Of a stretch of 53,696 bases of DNA, positions 13,061 through 21,185 are shown piece after piece (the stretch's first letter is position 1; each line of letters opens with the position of its first letter). Made by a program: the position numbers and the translations under genes. This DNA is from a virus, in IMG/VR virus record IMGVR_UViG_3300030106_006557, positions 1 to 53,696 of that record; one strand, written 5' to 3'. Under the pieces are notes generated by a model. It had not been told where the DNA came from and ran no database searches. It saw only the letters and a list, made by a program, of their open reading frames with translations.

Positions 13061-14598
13061 TAGAAAGGACTCTTTTTATCTTGACCCATGTCAGGGGCCG
13101 GAATTTCAAAATCAATGCCATTAAACGGCGGAATCACCCAGACTCTCACCGACTTTGATTTAATCTTTATCGTTGTCGAATCGCCGTTGATGTCTCGCAA
13201 CCTTTGGGCAATCCGGTGAGATTTATACTCGAAGAATTTGTTCTTCCTCAAAAAGGCTTCAAAATCTTTGAGCCTAAAGTAGGTTTTTTGCTCCTCTTCG
13301 TCGGTAAAAGGTCGGCGGAGCAGGATTTCTTCCTTGTTAGTCGCCTGCTGGTAAGACGTGCAAAATTCTTCAAGCAGATCGTAAAACTGTCCACTCACGG
13401 ACGCATCCTGCGAAACTTCCATAATGGCCCCATCTGTGGAACTCATCTCCTCCAGTAAAGCGTTGATACGAGCCTCCCACCCAACTTTTTGCATAGTGCG
13501 TGGCATGTAGTTCAACTGCTCGACGCAAGCTCTTTGAAAAGCGGCCTGATTCATCAAAGCATCGGTGTCCAGTTCCAAAGGCTTGCCAGACACGTCCAAA
13601 AACCAGACGGGAGGAACTGAATTATATTTTCTAAGATTGGCTATCGTAATGCCACTAACAGCGGCATCAATACCAAATTTGCGAGTGCGACATAATTCCG
13701 AATTACAATAACTATTAATCGGGCTGTCTTTGCACTTATAGGCATAATCCTTCTTTTGTAGTTGTTTGGCGACAATGTTAACCTCGTTCAAGGGCAACGG
13801 CGGGTCTAGATAGTTCATGTTGTAATTCAAAATTTCAGTTTCCCAACTGTCGGGATAGGCTTTGCGTAGATAAACGCCAATGTTAAACAACCCGTTGTTT
13901 CGACCACCTTCGCTTATTTTCTGACTGCATAGGGTCTGCAAACATGGTGGGCCATCCTTAATTGCGGTGATTTCCTCGGGCTTCTGAACCGTGAGCGACA
14001 AAAGCTGTTCCGGCGTTAAAACATACTCATCGTAAAGCGCGTAAAATTCTTCCAAAGTTGCGGCACTACCATCGTCTTTAATGGCATAACGCAACCCGTC
14101 CTCTGCGTCAAAATACGGGATATTGAGAAAATTTCCAACGTCGCCCCTCTCCAAATTTAATTGGATCTGTTTGGGAAAAATCTCGCAATCCCCATGTCCT
14201 AGTGCGGCGGCTACGGAACGACAGGTATCTTGCATCTCCTTGGCAGAGACCCAATCAGAGGTAAACAAAAACCCGTGGGCACCACCGCTTTTAGACCGAC
14301 ACACAACAATCGGCAACTTTAGCTTTCTGATTTTGGCAACAAGTTCTTTGTGGTCAAGAGGGTAGGTGTCTACGTCAAAACACCCCCACTTGCACTGATT
14401 ATTTTCGTTAATTGGAATAACCCCAATTGCCGTGCCTTTTCCGCTAAGATGCCCATGCCAAAGCTTATCAGTTCGTTCTTCTTGAACAACCGTCGCTTTG
14501 CCCACCGCCTTACCGTTGGAATTTTTGTGGTCAATTCGATAAGTGCCGTAAGCCCTTCTCAGACCGTCAAAAATCTGTGCAAATTTCTTTTCATTCAT
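13060..14598 (-). CDS. Archaeo-eukaryotic-type primase (primase-polymerase)
   Basis: The 512-residue protein has an AEP catalytic domain: WGCFDVDTYPLD (D75, D77 of the DxD motif), VVCRSKSGGAHGFLF (H108) and DCEIFPKQ, as in phage and TOTE-type primases. After it come GRNNGLFNIGVYLRKA (PriCT-like helical region) and a cysteine cluster (YKCKDSPINSYCNSELC) that may bind zinc or Fe-S. It makes primers, perhaps with some polymerase activity, for the adjacent family A polymerase. Its stop overlaps the helicase start by one base. A hairpin (14619-14646) precedes its start. Confidence 0.8.
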   Translation of the reverse strand: MNEKKFAQIFDGLRRAYGTYRIDHKNSNGKAVGKATVVQEERTDKLWHGHLSGKGTAIGVIPINENNQCKWGCFDVDTYPLDHKELVAKIRKLKLPIVVCRSKSGGAHGFLFTSDWVSAKEMQDTCRSVAAALGHGDCEIFPKQIQLNLERGDVGNFLNIPYFDAEDGLRYAIKDDGSAATLEEFYALYDEYVLTPEQLLSLTVQKPEEITAIKDGPPCLQTLCSQKISEGGRNNGLFNIGVYLRKAYPDSWETEILNYNMNYLDPPLPLNEVNIVAKQLQKKDYAYKCKDSPINSYCNSELCRTRKFGIDAAVSGITIANLRKYNSVPPVWFLDVSGKPLELDTDALMNQAAFQRACVEQLNYMPRTMQKVGWEARINALLEEMSSTDGAIMEVSQDASVSGQFYDLLEEFCTSYQQATNKEEILLRRPFTDEEEQKTYFRLKDFEAFLRKNKFFEYKSHRIAQRLRDINGDSTTIKIKSKSVRVWVIPPFNGIDFEIPAPDMGQDKKSPF

Positions 14599-14618
14599 TG
14601 GAATCCCCTAAAAGAAAG

Positions 14619-14646
14619 ACGGGCGACCAGTGGAGGGGCCGCCCGT
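14619..14646 (-). terminator. Intercistronic hairpin before the primase gene
   Basis: Stem ACGGGCG / CGCCCGT with a 14-base loop lies between the SSB-like gene and the primase. On the minus strand CTTTCTTTT follows, so it could partly terminate and make the SSB-like protein more abundant than the replication enzymes. It could also be a processing site. Confidence 0.5.
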
Positions 14647-14655
14647 TTTCTTGAC

Positions 14656-15432
14656 TCAGAAGGGTACGTCTGAGTCTGTGGAACCGTCTTCGTTGGTGTG
14701 CTTGACCTGCACGTCCCCCGCGAGAATTGATTTGGCAAAAGTCTTAGCCTGAGTGTACAGGTTTAAATCTTCAACCTGACCTTCCAGACCAATTTCCCAG
14801 CCGTGCCAAGAACCCTTAGAGTTCTCCTCAGAGACTGTTTTAAGCTTGTAAACGTGACTAAAGCGTGGAGGTACGAAAGGCCCGTTTTTGCCAACCATCG
14901 AACGACTCTGAATCATGCTATTCCATTTACGAGACTTCTTCAACTGAGTAGATTTCATCGCAATCAAAGCCGTCGTGGAACCTCCATCTTCATTTAAAAC
15001 TACCACATAGTGTTGGTGCGTCTCTTCCATATAATTTCCACTGCCATCATCAACATAATCTCTGTTGTCGTCCGCACTCCGAGTCGTTTTTGGACGGGTG
15101 TCTTCTGGACTATAAATGTTGATCGGTGCCCCAGTGCCCGAGCCTCGCGGTGCCCACTCAATGTACCGTCGCTGATAAACCGCAGGAATAACACGCACCC
15201 CGTCCTTGCCCTTAAAAATCTCACCCGAAACTGTGTTGTAAATATCTCCGGCTTTTGCGTCGTCAAGATCATCCAATATCGGATCTTGTCGGGATAAAAC
15301 TTTAAGAAACGGCAGGGCTAAATCCTCTTGTCCAACGTTTTCTAGCCCCAACCCCTGATCCGCCTCGAACATATCATTGCTCAATGCTACGTCTGTTTTG
15401 GCCTTTGCCACTTTTTTGGTGTCTTCACTCAT
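14656..15432 (-). CDS. Single-stranded DNA-binding-like protein
   Basis: The 258-residue protein is not a classical OB-fold SSB by eye, but it ends in an acidic tail terminating DSDVPF, the kind of tip (D-[IV]-P-F) by which SSBs recruit partners. The middle is beta-rich, with VRVIPAVYQRRYIEW and RSADDNRDYVDDG segments. Proteins of this length, position and tail are usually called phage ssDNA-binding proteins. It lies second in the replication operon and overlaps the preceding gene by four bases. Function is inferred from tail and context. Confidence 0.6.
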   Translation of the reverse strand: MSEDTKKVAKAKTDVALSNDMFEADQGLGLENVGQEDLALPFLKVLSRQDPILDDLDDAKAGDIYNTVSGEIFKGKDGVRVIPAVYQRRYIEWAPRGSGTGAPINIYSPEDTRPKTTRSADDNRDYVDDGSGNYMEETHQHYVVVLNEDGGSTTALIAMKSTQLKKSRKWNSMIQSRSMVGKNGPFVPPRFSHVYKLKTVSEENSKGSWHGWEIGLEGQVEDLNLYTQAKTFAKSILAGDVQVKHTNEDGSTDSDVPF

Positions 15433-16022
15433 TTTTTTAACCCCCTTTTGATTGTGGCACGTTGTCCTATGAACGCGCCAAAAAGATCCATCGGAAACTC
15501 GCTACCATTCTCGACCTGCTCCTTCACCCACGCTTTTAACGTCGAGGGGTGGATCGTTTTGCTTTGAGCAGGTGCATGGCCCGCTTTCGTTGCAAACTCC
15601 AAAAATTCTGTAGCTTTTGCGTCTTCTCCGCGTCCAAAAGCACAGGTAATTTGGTTTTTGATGAGGTCGTCGTGCCCGTGATCCTTGAGCCACTTATGAG
15701 CTTCTTCTTTGTTGTCATGTTTGATGTAGCCCCCGTATGTTGGTTTAACAGTGACCACACTGCCATCGTCCAAATCAAACCTAGTCAGTCCAATTTCTTG
15801 CAACATCGCAGGCAAATCCTGATCCGTCAGTTGTAAAAGAGCCTTCTTGGTCTCCTTCGCTTCGTCCTCCAATTTTGCAAGTTGTGCTTCCTTTTCTACC
15901 ACCTTACGAGCAATTTCTGCTATGCTCGAAAGTCCGCTCGTGCTTACGGAATCAACTTTGGAACTTTGCCTTTCAAAATCCTCCTCCATTGATTGTGCAA
16001 TATCTTTTAACATTTGATTCAT
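15429..16022 (-). CDS. Conserved replication-operon protein of unknown function
   Basis: The 197-residue protein begins with a helical coiled-coil region (residues 10-75, with EKEAQLAKLEDEAKETKK). It has a mixed middle (FDLDDGSVVTVKPTYGGYIK) and ends PMDLFGAFIGQRATIKRGLKK. I have seen similar proteins upstream of phage SSB-like genes but know no function. Start ATG 16022 follows ATGGAGAACGAATC. It is the first gene of the leftward replication operon, just downstream of the promoter at 16078-16105. Confidence 0.6.
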   Translation of the reverse strand: MNQMLKDIAQSMEEDFERQSSKVDSVSTSGLSSIAEIARKVVEKEAQLAKLEDEAKETKKALLQLTDQDLPAMLQEIGLTRFDLDDGSVVTVKPTYGGYIKHDNKEEAHKWLKDHGHDDLIKNQITCAFGRGEDAKATEFLEFATKAGHAPAQSKTIHPSTLKAWVKEQVENGSEFPMDLFGAFIGQRATIKRGLKK

Positions 16023-16063
16023 GATTCGTTCTCCATGTTCGTTTAAAAAAATCATTTCTGATC

Positions 16064-16092
16064 TTGCAGATTTAGATATTATCCTATATCAT
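16064..16092 (+). promoter_or_regulatory. Candidate promoter of the SNF2-like helicase
   Basis: TTGCAG (16064-16069), 17-bp spacer, TATCAT (16087-16092), about 30 bases before the start at 16122. It overlaps the leftward promoter face to face. Confidence 0.5.
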
Positions 16093-16105
16093 GGGGCCTT
16101 GTCAA
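16078..16105 (-). promoter_or_regulatory. Promoter of the leftward replication operon
   Basis: Minus strand TTGACA (16105-16100), 16-bp spacer, GATAAT (16083-16078). It precedes the eight-gene run ending at 8691. Divergent and overlapping with the helicase promoter candidate. Confidence 0.75.
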
Positions 16106-16121
16106 GTTTCAGGAGAAATAA

Positions 16122-17570
16122 ATGTTTGTTTTTAAAACAAAGCCTTACGAACATCAAAAAGATATTTTAGAAAAAAGTTGGGACCGCCCCGCTTACGCAT
16201 TGTTTTTAGAGATGGGCACTGGAAAAAGTAAAGTTGCTATTGACAATGCGGCAATGTTGTTCCACAAAAGTTGGGTAAACGCGGTGTTCATTGTGGCTCC
16301 GAAAGGAGTTTACGACAACTGGGTGCAAAAAGAAATCCCGGCACATTTACCGGACGAAATTCCAAGAACCGTGGTCCGTTGGCAACCAAACTTCACCAAA
16401 ACTTTTATGAAAAACTTGGACCAAATCCTTGGCCCTAACAGGAAAGAAGAAGACCTTTGTTTTTTTGTGATGAACGTCGAGGCGTTATCAACCAGCAAGG
16501 GCATGACTTTTGCCACTAATTTCTTGCGGAAAAATCCAAAGAATTTAATGATTGTGGATGAATCCACTACAATTAAAAACCGTAGAGCGCAACGAACTAA
16601 AAACATCGTCAAAGCGGGGAGGTTGGCGAAATACAGGCGAATCTTGACAGGTTCCCCCATCACCAAATCACCGATGGACTTGTTCTCCCAATGCCAGTTT
16701 TTGTCCCCAAAAGCTTTAAATTTTGAAAATTATTATGCTTTTCAGGGTCGTTACGCCGTTATTGTAAACCGTAAATTGGGGCACCGACAGTTTCAAGACA
16801 TCGTGGGTTACCGTCGATTGGACGAGTTGAATGAAAAACTGGAAAAGTTTAGCTCAAGAGTTTTAAAAGAAGATTGTCTGGATTTGCCACCCAAAATTTA
16901 TTTAAGACGGGAGGTGCCGTTGACCGAGGAGCAAGAAAAAGCGTATGTTCAAATGAAAAAATTGGCTTTGGCTCAGTTAGACACCGGAGAATTAGCGTCC
17001 ACCGCTTCTGTTCTGACTCAAATCATGCGTTTGCAACAAATTGTCAGCGGATTTTTAAGATTAGATGACGGTCAACTGAGAGAGCTAAAAAATAATCGGA
17101 TTGGAGAGTTGATGGACGTGATTGACGAATCCCAAGGAAAGATCATTATCTGGGCGACGTGGACAGCAGACATCAAAAGAATTATGGCCGAGTTGAGCAA
17201 GAAGTTTGGAGAAGACTCGTGTGCCGCGTATTTTGGCGAGACGTTGCAGGAAGAGCGTCAACGAATCGTAGAGAGGTTTCAAAATCCTTCCAGTCCCTTG
17301 AGATTCTTTGTGGGACAACCCAAAACAGGCGGTTTCGGGATTACTCTGACCGAAGCTAAGAATGTTGTCTACTATAGCAACAGTTACGATCTGGAAATAC
17401 GATTGCAATCCGAAGATCGTGCTCACAGGATTGGTCAGGAGAGCAAAGTAACCTATATTGACATGGTCTCTCCCAAGACGATAGACGAGAAAATTTTACA
17501 AGCCCTCAAAGACAAGGTCAATATTGCCGAAAAGGTTCTAGGCGAAGAAGCGCGAGGTTGGTTTAGTTAG
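16122..17570 (+). CDS. SNF2-type SF2 helicase/ATPase
   Basis: The 482-residue protein has LFLEMGTGKSKVAID (Walker A, residues 28-41), VAPKGVYDNW (Ia), LMIVDESTTIKN (DExx motif II, here DEST), RILTGSPI (III) and, in the second RecA domain, GKIIIWATWTADIKR, GGFGITLTEA (V) and RLQSEDRAHRIGQ (VI). The RxxDRxHRIGQ motif is typical of SNF2 translocases. It is a minimal form without accessory domains, as in many phages, and may remodel replication or repair intermediates. Start ATG 16122 follows CAGGAGAAATA. It is alone on the plus strand here and its stop overlaps the convergent 17567 gene. Confidence 0.9.
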   Translation: MFVFKTKPYEHQKDILEKSWDRPAYALFLEMGTGKSKVAIDNAAMLFHKSWVNAVFIVAPKGVYDNWVQKEIPAHLPDEIPRTVVRWQPNFTKTFMKNLDQILGPNRKEEDLCFFVMNVEALSTSKGMTFATNFLRKNPKNLMIVDESTTIKNRRAQRTKNIVKAGRLAKYRRILTGSPITKSPMDLFSQCQFLSPKALNFENYYAFQGRYAVIVNRKLGHRQFQDIVGYRRLDELNEKLEKFSSRVLKEDCLDLPPKIYLRREVPLTEEQEKAYVQMKKLALAQLDTGELASTASVLTQIMRLQQIVSGFLRLDDGQLRELKNNRIGELMDVIDESQGKIIIWATWTADIKRIMAELSKKFGEDSCAAYFGETLQEERQRIVERFQNPSSPLRFFVGQPKTGGFGITLTEAKNVVYYSNSYDLEIRLQSEDRAHRIGQESKVTYIDMVSPKTIDEKILQALKDKVNIAEKVLGEEARGWFS

Positions 17571-20500
17571 CCAAACAAACTGCCAATGCCTCGTTGCATG
17601 GGGTTTTGCGCGGCTTGCATATCTTGTTGTTGCCTCATCATCGTTGTCGCCGAATCCATTGGGAACATTGCCGCGTATTGTCCTCTTGTCACGGGGGAAG
17701 GTGCGGCTTGAGCCACGGGCGGTGGAGTGGGTCGAGGTGGTGGAGCAGAAGCGGCCCTAAAAGGAACAGCTTTTGGCGGTGTTCTGGGCAATATAGGCTG
17801 TCGTCCTTTAATATCTTCACTTGGAACTATTTCCTCGCTAATTTCTTTTACCGTTGGGGTAGCAAATACAGCGGGAGATCCTAAAGTTCTTCTTATTAAG
17901 TTGTCTATCTTAAAAAACTTTTTTAAGTCTTTTTCGTCTTTTGCCACTTTTCGAGCAAGTCCTTTTTCAAGCAATTCTAAAAAAGCTTTTTCTTCACCGG
18001 GCATGAGCACATTAATAATAATGTCACGAGTCACTGCTTTGGGCAAATTTATCCCTGCTTCCGTTGCTACGTCTGCGCCGGCCTGCGGCACCTGCAAAGA
18101 AGCACCCATGTTAAGTGTGTTTGCAATTTTTTTTGCAACGGTAGCTCCAAGAACGCGAAGACCAAATCGATTTATTCTGCTTTCAGAAGAAGCTCTTTCT
18201 ATTTCTGCGGCGGACACACGCCCGTCCGCATTTAAAGCATCATCTAGGTTAGCTAAACGGTCAAACATTTGTTTAAATCTGCCAACAAATTCTTTATCAA
18301 CAATGTCCGCGTTTTTTAACAAAGTCATAAACGCAGGAATGCCTGTTCCTTTTTTAGGATTTAACATAAGGTCCCTGAACTTGGTAGGGTCTATAGCAAA
18401 AGCCTTTCCTGATCCCACGGGTTTTGTTGATTTTTCTAAAGCGTAATCAAAAACAGCCGCTAACAAAGCCTCTTTAGCAGGTTTTTCTATATCGGGATCA
18501 GCTACTTTAGCTTTGTTAATAGCTCTAACTAAACCATTAAATTTTTTTTCTGGATCTGTTGAGCTTAACGCTTTAGCCACGCCAACTTGAGGACTTCCCT
18601 CTAAAACATCCTCTAACAATTCCATTTTTTTGACACGGTTCCAATAGGTGCTAAAAGATAACGTGTCTCCTAAATTCAAATCAGAAGCATCTTTAACAAT
18701 CTCTTCAGGAACACTTTCTAATAACACATTTCGTGCTTCCGGGTTCATCAAATCATCTTTTAATGTTTTAAAAGCCGGAAAATCTAAAATTAATTTGTAT
18801 TTTTTTATAAAGCGTTCAGCCGCCGCATCGTCTACACCTTTGACCGTTACCATTTTGTTGGTTACAGGGTTTAACACTGTTTTTTCTTTTAGTAATGTTT
18901 CTTCCGCCATTTGCCTTACAAACAAATCAACTAAAGAATGATAATTTTTTTTAATTTTTTCGGGATCAACTACGTCAGTTACGGCGGTTTTCCCTTTTAA
19001 AGTATTTGTTACAAAAGAAGCCGCTTTTTCTAAATCCTCATATTTAATTACAATGTCTTCAGGAGTTCCTACCATCATTTTCGATAAAGCCAACTCGGGG
19101 TCAATTAATTCTTCTCCAGATCCTTGTTTTTTGCCCAACCTTCCCGCAAACGATCTTGTAAAAACGTCATTTCCTGCACGAGAAATATCATAAGCTTCTT
19201 TTAACTTTTGAATATTATTTTTTGTAGCTCCCGCAGGAAGATCTACAGCCCTTACAAAAGCCTCGTCTTGTATTTTTATTCCAAAATCATCTAATATGGA
19301 TTCCGACAAAGTTCTGTAAATTCTTGCTGTAGTATAATCCGGATCTTTCCCCGCAAGAGCCGCTCTTTTTTTATCCAGTAGTAAACTTCTAAATTTAATA
19401 AGATCTCTTATGCTAGGATTACTTTTGGTATAGCCTTCTATAAAAGATTTTATTTCTTGAGGCATAGGAAAAGTTGGTTTTTTCCCTTTCCCTTTGGGTT
19501 CTTCTAACAATGTTTCTTTTTTAACTTTTTCTATTGCCAATTTTAGGTTGGCTGTCGGTATTGTTTCATCCATGTCTACCGCGTCGTAAGCAGTTTTTTC
19601 TGCTTGTCTCCAACGCTTCATTTGTTGCTCCATTAAATCCGTTACCTGTTGGCTAAGATTTCTTTTTGTAACGGTTTCTCCTAACTCTCCACGGGCCTCT
19701 AATTTAGAAATGTTTTTTAAAATAGTTGCAGCATTTTTTTCTATACCTGACTTAATCATATCGCTAATAAGTTCTTTACGGACGTTAAATGCCGCTCTTA
19801 TTCCTTCAGGAGTCCCTGTGCCTTTTAATGCCTCAATTAACCTGCTTATTACCTGTAAGCCTTCTTCTCCAGATTCTTTAGCCTTTCTTCCTAACGCACT
19901 ATTACCTTGAGAATAAAACTTTTCAAGAAGAATTAATCCCTCATCATCAAGAATTTGCCCCGGAGTACCCTTAAACAAAATAGGATTGTCTTTATTAAAA
20001 GCTTTTAAAGCCTCTACTATTCCTACAATGTATTCATCAGGGTCTTTGGCTCCTTGAGAAAGCAACTGTAATTGTTCTATAAGAACGTCCGAAGCCATAT
20101 CTTTTCTTTTTTCTTCAAGAAGATTTGTTGCTTCTTTCAAATCTGTTTCTTTAACTTTTGAAAAAGCGTTTTTAACAGAAGGAAAATGACTTGCAATAAC
20201 TCTATGCGGATAAACTAAACTAGCTCCCGTCTCCCAAGCTATTCTTGGCAAAGCTTCTCCGGGAGAGAAATACTCTGAAATCGTTCCACCGATGCCTATG
20301 GGGGTAGCAGTAACGGCTTCTGCGGTAAGAAAGGATCCGGGAGACGTTCTTGCCGTTTTTCCCATTGTTTCAGCTATTTTTGTAACAGCATTAGTTATTT
20401 TTTTTGCAGTGCCTTTGTCTCTCATCAAACCTAAATTTTCAAAAAAACGAACTATTCCCATGTCTATTTTTTCTGGAATTGCTTTAGCCAACGACAAATT

Positions 20501-21175
20501 AAGTCGCATGGTCCCTAAAACAGAAGCCGCGCCTCGTCCTCCTTCTAAAAACGGCATTTTGCTAGGAACTACCGTGGTGTCAGGAAAAATAGCTCTTTCA
20601 GTTTTTTCGCCAATAAACAACCCTCCTAAAAACGCGGTAGTTCCCGCCCCCAAAGCAGCAAGAGGTTTGGCAAAAGGTCCCACAAAAGGAAGTATAGGAG
20701 GAGTTACCGCAAAAGCACTTCTTCCCGCAATCATAGCCGCTTCTGAAGCAGGAACAAATTGAGTCAACCCACGACCCGCGCCTTCTAACGTAGCCATAAC
20801 AACATTAGGATTTCTAGCCCCTGTATAATAACTAATAATAGTTTCCGGCATTACTCCTGAATCAATAAGACCCCTGACATTTTCTTTAGGATTAGGTACA
20901 TCTGATCTGTCTGCTAAGTCAATAGCAAGTATTTCAAGAGCTTGAGGTCTAGTTAGATTTTTTTTGTTAATTAAAAAATTAAAGTTACCTTGAAGGTCTA
21001 CAGACGTTCTAAGTTCCTCGTCTAACGGCCCTTTCTGAATATCTTCCGCTAATGTTTTAACAATGTACGGATCAAAATTCTTTTCTTCTTCCCTAAAATT
21101 ACGTTCCGCGTCTAACTCTTTAGAGCGTTTTTTTTGGGCTTTTGTAAAAAGATCTATGTCGTCTAAGGTTTCCAT
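17567..21175 (-). CDS. Large virion protein, probably ejected
   Basis: The 1202-residue protein is the last of the virion block. Residues 130-330 contain Ala/Gly-rich hydrophobic stretches (for example PFAKPLAALGAGTTAFLGGL) able to enter membranes. The rest is long charged helices, and the last 70 residues are Pro-rich. Length, position after tail genes and composition match internal (ejected) proteins of podoviruses such as T7 gp15/gp16-type or P22 ejection proteins, but I see no lysozyme motif. Assignment is by context. The ATG at 21175 is 10 bases after the preceding gene. Confidence 0.6.
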   Translation of the reverse strand: METLDDIDLFTKAQKKRSKELDAERNFREEEKNFDPYIVKTLAEDIQKGPLDEELRTSVDLQGNFNFLINKKNLTRPQALEILAIDLADRSDVPNPKENVRGLIDSGVMPETIISYYTGARNPNVVMATLEGAGRGLTQFVPASEAAMIAGRSAFAVTPPILPFVGPFAKPLAALGAGTTAFLGGLFIGEKTERAIFPDTTVVPSKMPFLEGGRGAASVLGTMRLNLSLAKAIPEKIDMGIVRFFENLGLMRDKGTAKKITNAVTKIAETMGKTARTSPGSFLTAEAVTATPIGIGGTISEYFSPGEALPRIAWETGASLVYPHRVIASHFPSVKNAFSKVKETDLKEATNLLEEKRKDMASDVLIEQLQLLSQGAKDPDEYIVGIVEALKAFNKDNPILFKGTPGQILDDEGLILLEKFYSQGNSALGRKAKESGEEGLQVISRLIEALKGTGTPEGIRAAFNVRKELISDMIKSGIEKNAATILKNISKLEARGELGETVTKRNLSQQVTDLMEQQMKRWRQAEKTAYDAVDMDETIPTANLKLAIEKVKKETLLEEPKGKGKKPTFPMPQEIKSFIEGYTKSNPSIRDLIKFRSLLLDKKRAALAGKDPDYTTARIYRTLSESILDDFGIKIQDEAFVRAVDLPAGATKNNIQKLKEAYDISRAGNDVFTRSFAGRLGKKQGSGEELIDPELALSKMMVGTPEDIVIKYEDLEKAASFVTNTLKGKTAVTDVVDPEKIKKNYHSLVDLFVRQMAEETLLKEKTVLNPVTNKMVTVKGVDDAAAERFIKKYKLILDFPAFKTLKDDLMNPEARNVLLESVPEEIVKDASDLNLGDTLSFSTYWNRVKKMELLEDVLEGSPQVGVAKALSSTDPEKKFNGLVRAINKAKVADPDIEKPAKEALLAAVFDYALEKSTKPVGSGKAFAIDPTKFRDLMLNPKKGTGIPAFMTLLKNADIVDKEFVGRFKQMFDRLANLDDALNADGRVSAAEIERASSESRINRFGLRVLGATVAKKIANTLNMGASLQVPQAGADVATEAGINLPKAVTRDIIINVLMPGEEKAFLELLEKGLARKVAKDEKDLKKFFKIDNLIRRTLGSPAVFATPTVKEISEEIVPSEDIKGRQPILPRTPPKAVPFRAASAPPPRPTPPPVAQAAPSPVTRGQYAAMFPMDSATTMMRQQQDMQAAQNPMQRGIGSLFG

Positions 21176-21185
21176 TATTATTCTC

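Noticed and set aside
17727-18446. 239-codon plus-strand ORF
   Set aside because: Shadow of the 1202-residue virion gene; low-complexity Ser/Ala/Phe composition from antisense reading and no ribosome-binding site.
20292-20762. 156-codon plus-strand ORF
   Set aside because: Antisense to a long real gene, with skewed Pro/Ala/Ser composition and no leader.
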